Under the pieces are notes generated by a model. The model saw nothing but the letters and a program-made list of their open reading frames with translations. It did not search any database and had not been told where the DNA came from. Made by a program: the position numbers and the translations under genes. Below, piece by piece: positions 63,566 through 64,000 of a DNA stretch of 64,000 bases. The DNA comes from Psychrobacter glacincola. GTDB taxonomy: Bacteria > Pseudomonadota > Gammaproteobacteria > Pseudomonadales > Moraxellaceae. The stretch is taken from positions 406,353 through 470,352 of the forward strand of contig LIQB01000003.2 of NCBI GenBank assembly GCA_001411745.2, in the 5' to 3' direction. Within the stretch, counting starts at the first letter, position 1. Each line of letters opens with the position of its first letter.

Positions 63566-64000
63566 TTAAGGATCTTTATTAAGAATTATTTTTTTATCAC
63601 ATGACTCTGTATCTATCCCTTTGCCTTCCGTATGAGTATCATAAATATCGATTTCGTAGCTACAGAAACCTTTTTCTGAAATACTAAAAGTTCTTCCCTG
63701 ACCTTTGTATGCAGGTTTCACGTCAATGTCCATATCAGTAACATGCCATCCAATATCAATATCGACGGGAAAATCCGCTAAAAGGCCGTAGTTACTAACA
63801 TAATAAAGATCTTTTTCATTTACATCTAAAACTATACGTTCTTCCGATTCCATCTCTTCTAAGGTAATCTCAGTATCACTATCTTCGGTCTCAAACTTTG
63901 AAGTATAAAGCGTGAAGCTTGTTTTATTGTTTAAATAAATCTTGTTTGAAGAATTTGTATGCATACATCCTAATAGGCTACTTATAGCAAATAGAATATT
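63566..64000 (-). CDS. Lipoprotein of unknown function (5' end outside window)
   Basis: The frame is open to the window end. Reading beyond the apparent ATG at 63964 gives ILFAISSLLGC directly in front of it, a lipobox, so that Met is the residue after the lipid-bearing Cys and the true start lies right of 64000. The mature part (MHTNSSNKIYLNNKTSFTLY) is acidic in the middle (ETEDSDTEITLEEMESEE), beta-rich afterwards, with cysteines near the end (KGFCSYEIDIYDTH, TESCDKKI). No family recognised. Pairs with the putative immunity-type gene. Confidence 0.7.
   Translation of the reverse strand, partial: NILFAISSLLGCMHTNSSNKIYLNNKTSFTLYTSKFETEDSDTEITLEEMESEERIVLDVNEKDLYYVSNYGLLADFPVDIDIGWHVTDMDIDVKPAYKGQGRTFSISEKGFCSYEIDIYDTHTEGKGIDTESCDKKIILNKDP

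Overview
The window reads as chromosome of a Moraxellaceae gammaproteobacterium, most likely Psychrobacter. This rests on gene content and order (petABC-sspA-sspB, leuC/leuD/leuB on one strand, a two-ORF FimV, TsdA with a TtrS/TtrR-type pair) and AT-leaning base use. The assignment is from recognition, not from a search.

Layout. (1) 1-3760: the right end of an integrated element (prophage or island) with a YqaJ-type exonuclease (cut by the window edge), a small gene broken by a 100-bp tandem duplication, a RecT-type annealase, small unknown genes and an AlpA-type regulator. It ends in an exact copy of a tRNA 3' end (T-loop to CCA, 3737-3759), which I read as the attachment site. (2) 3800-13350: dinB, queA, a split fimV, ansA, truA, infA. 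(3) 13400-21300 (minus strand, then lysR): an L,D-transpeptidase, then leuC, a secreted protein, leuD, a lipoprotein and leuB, with a ~170-bp MITE-like element before leuB; a LysR regulator diverges from leuC. (4) 21790-30135: putP, two tandem FadL-type porins, slyX, uup. (5) 30600-34640: petABC (cytochrome bc1), then sspA and sspB separated by a second copy of the MITE-like element. (6) 34740-39880 (minus): dcd, a DUF2804-like protein, an unknown gene, mrp/apbC, mgtE. (7) 40050-44260: a ketone-body module (3-hydroxybutyrate dehydrogenase, CoA-transferase A and B, divergent GntP-type permease). (8) 44650-52090: metG, an unknown TTG-start gene, and an ABC importer of the TrpXYZ/PF04392 type with two tandem binding proteins. 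(9) 52190-61410: a TtrR/TtrS-like two-component pair divergent from a triheme cytochrome c and TsdA (thiosulfate dehydrogenase / tetrathionate reductase), then a YdeP-type molybdopterin oxidoreductase and fdhD. (10) 61800-64000: tRNA-Cys and tRNA-Leu(UAA), then an accessory patch with a frameshifted membrane protein, a possible immunity-type protein and a lipoprotein cut by the window end.

How the genes fit together. The most coherent special system is region 9: a sensor with a periplasmic binding domain, its regulator, and a translationally coupled pair of c-type cytochromes for thiosulfate/tetrathionate electron transfer, probably feeding the respiratory chain that includes the bc1 complex of region 5. 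Region 7 imports and activates hydroxybutyrate/acetoacetate. The most novel-looking non-coding signal is the pair of MITE-like elements, both inside co-directional gene strings and both in the same orientation relative to transcription. Short tandem repeats of 13, 15 and 100 bp recur across the window.
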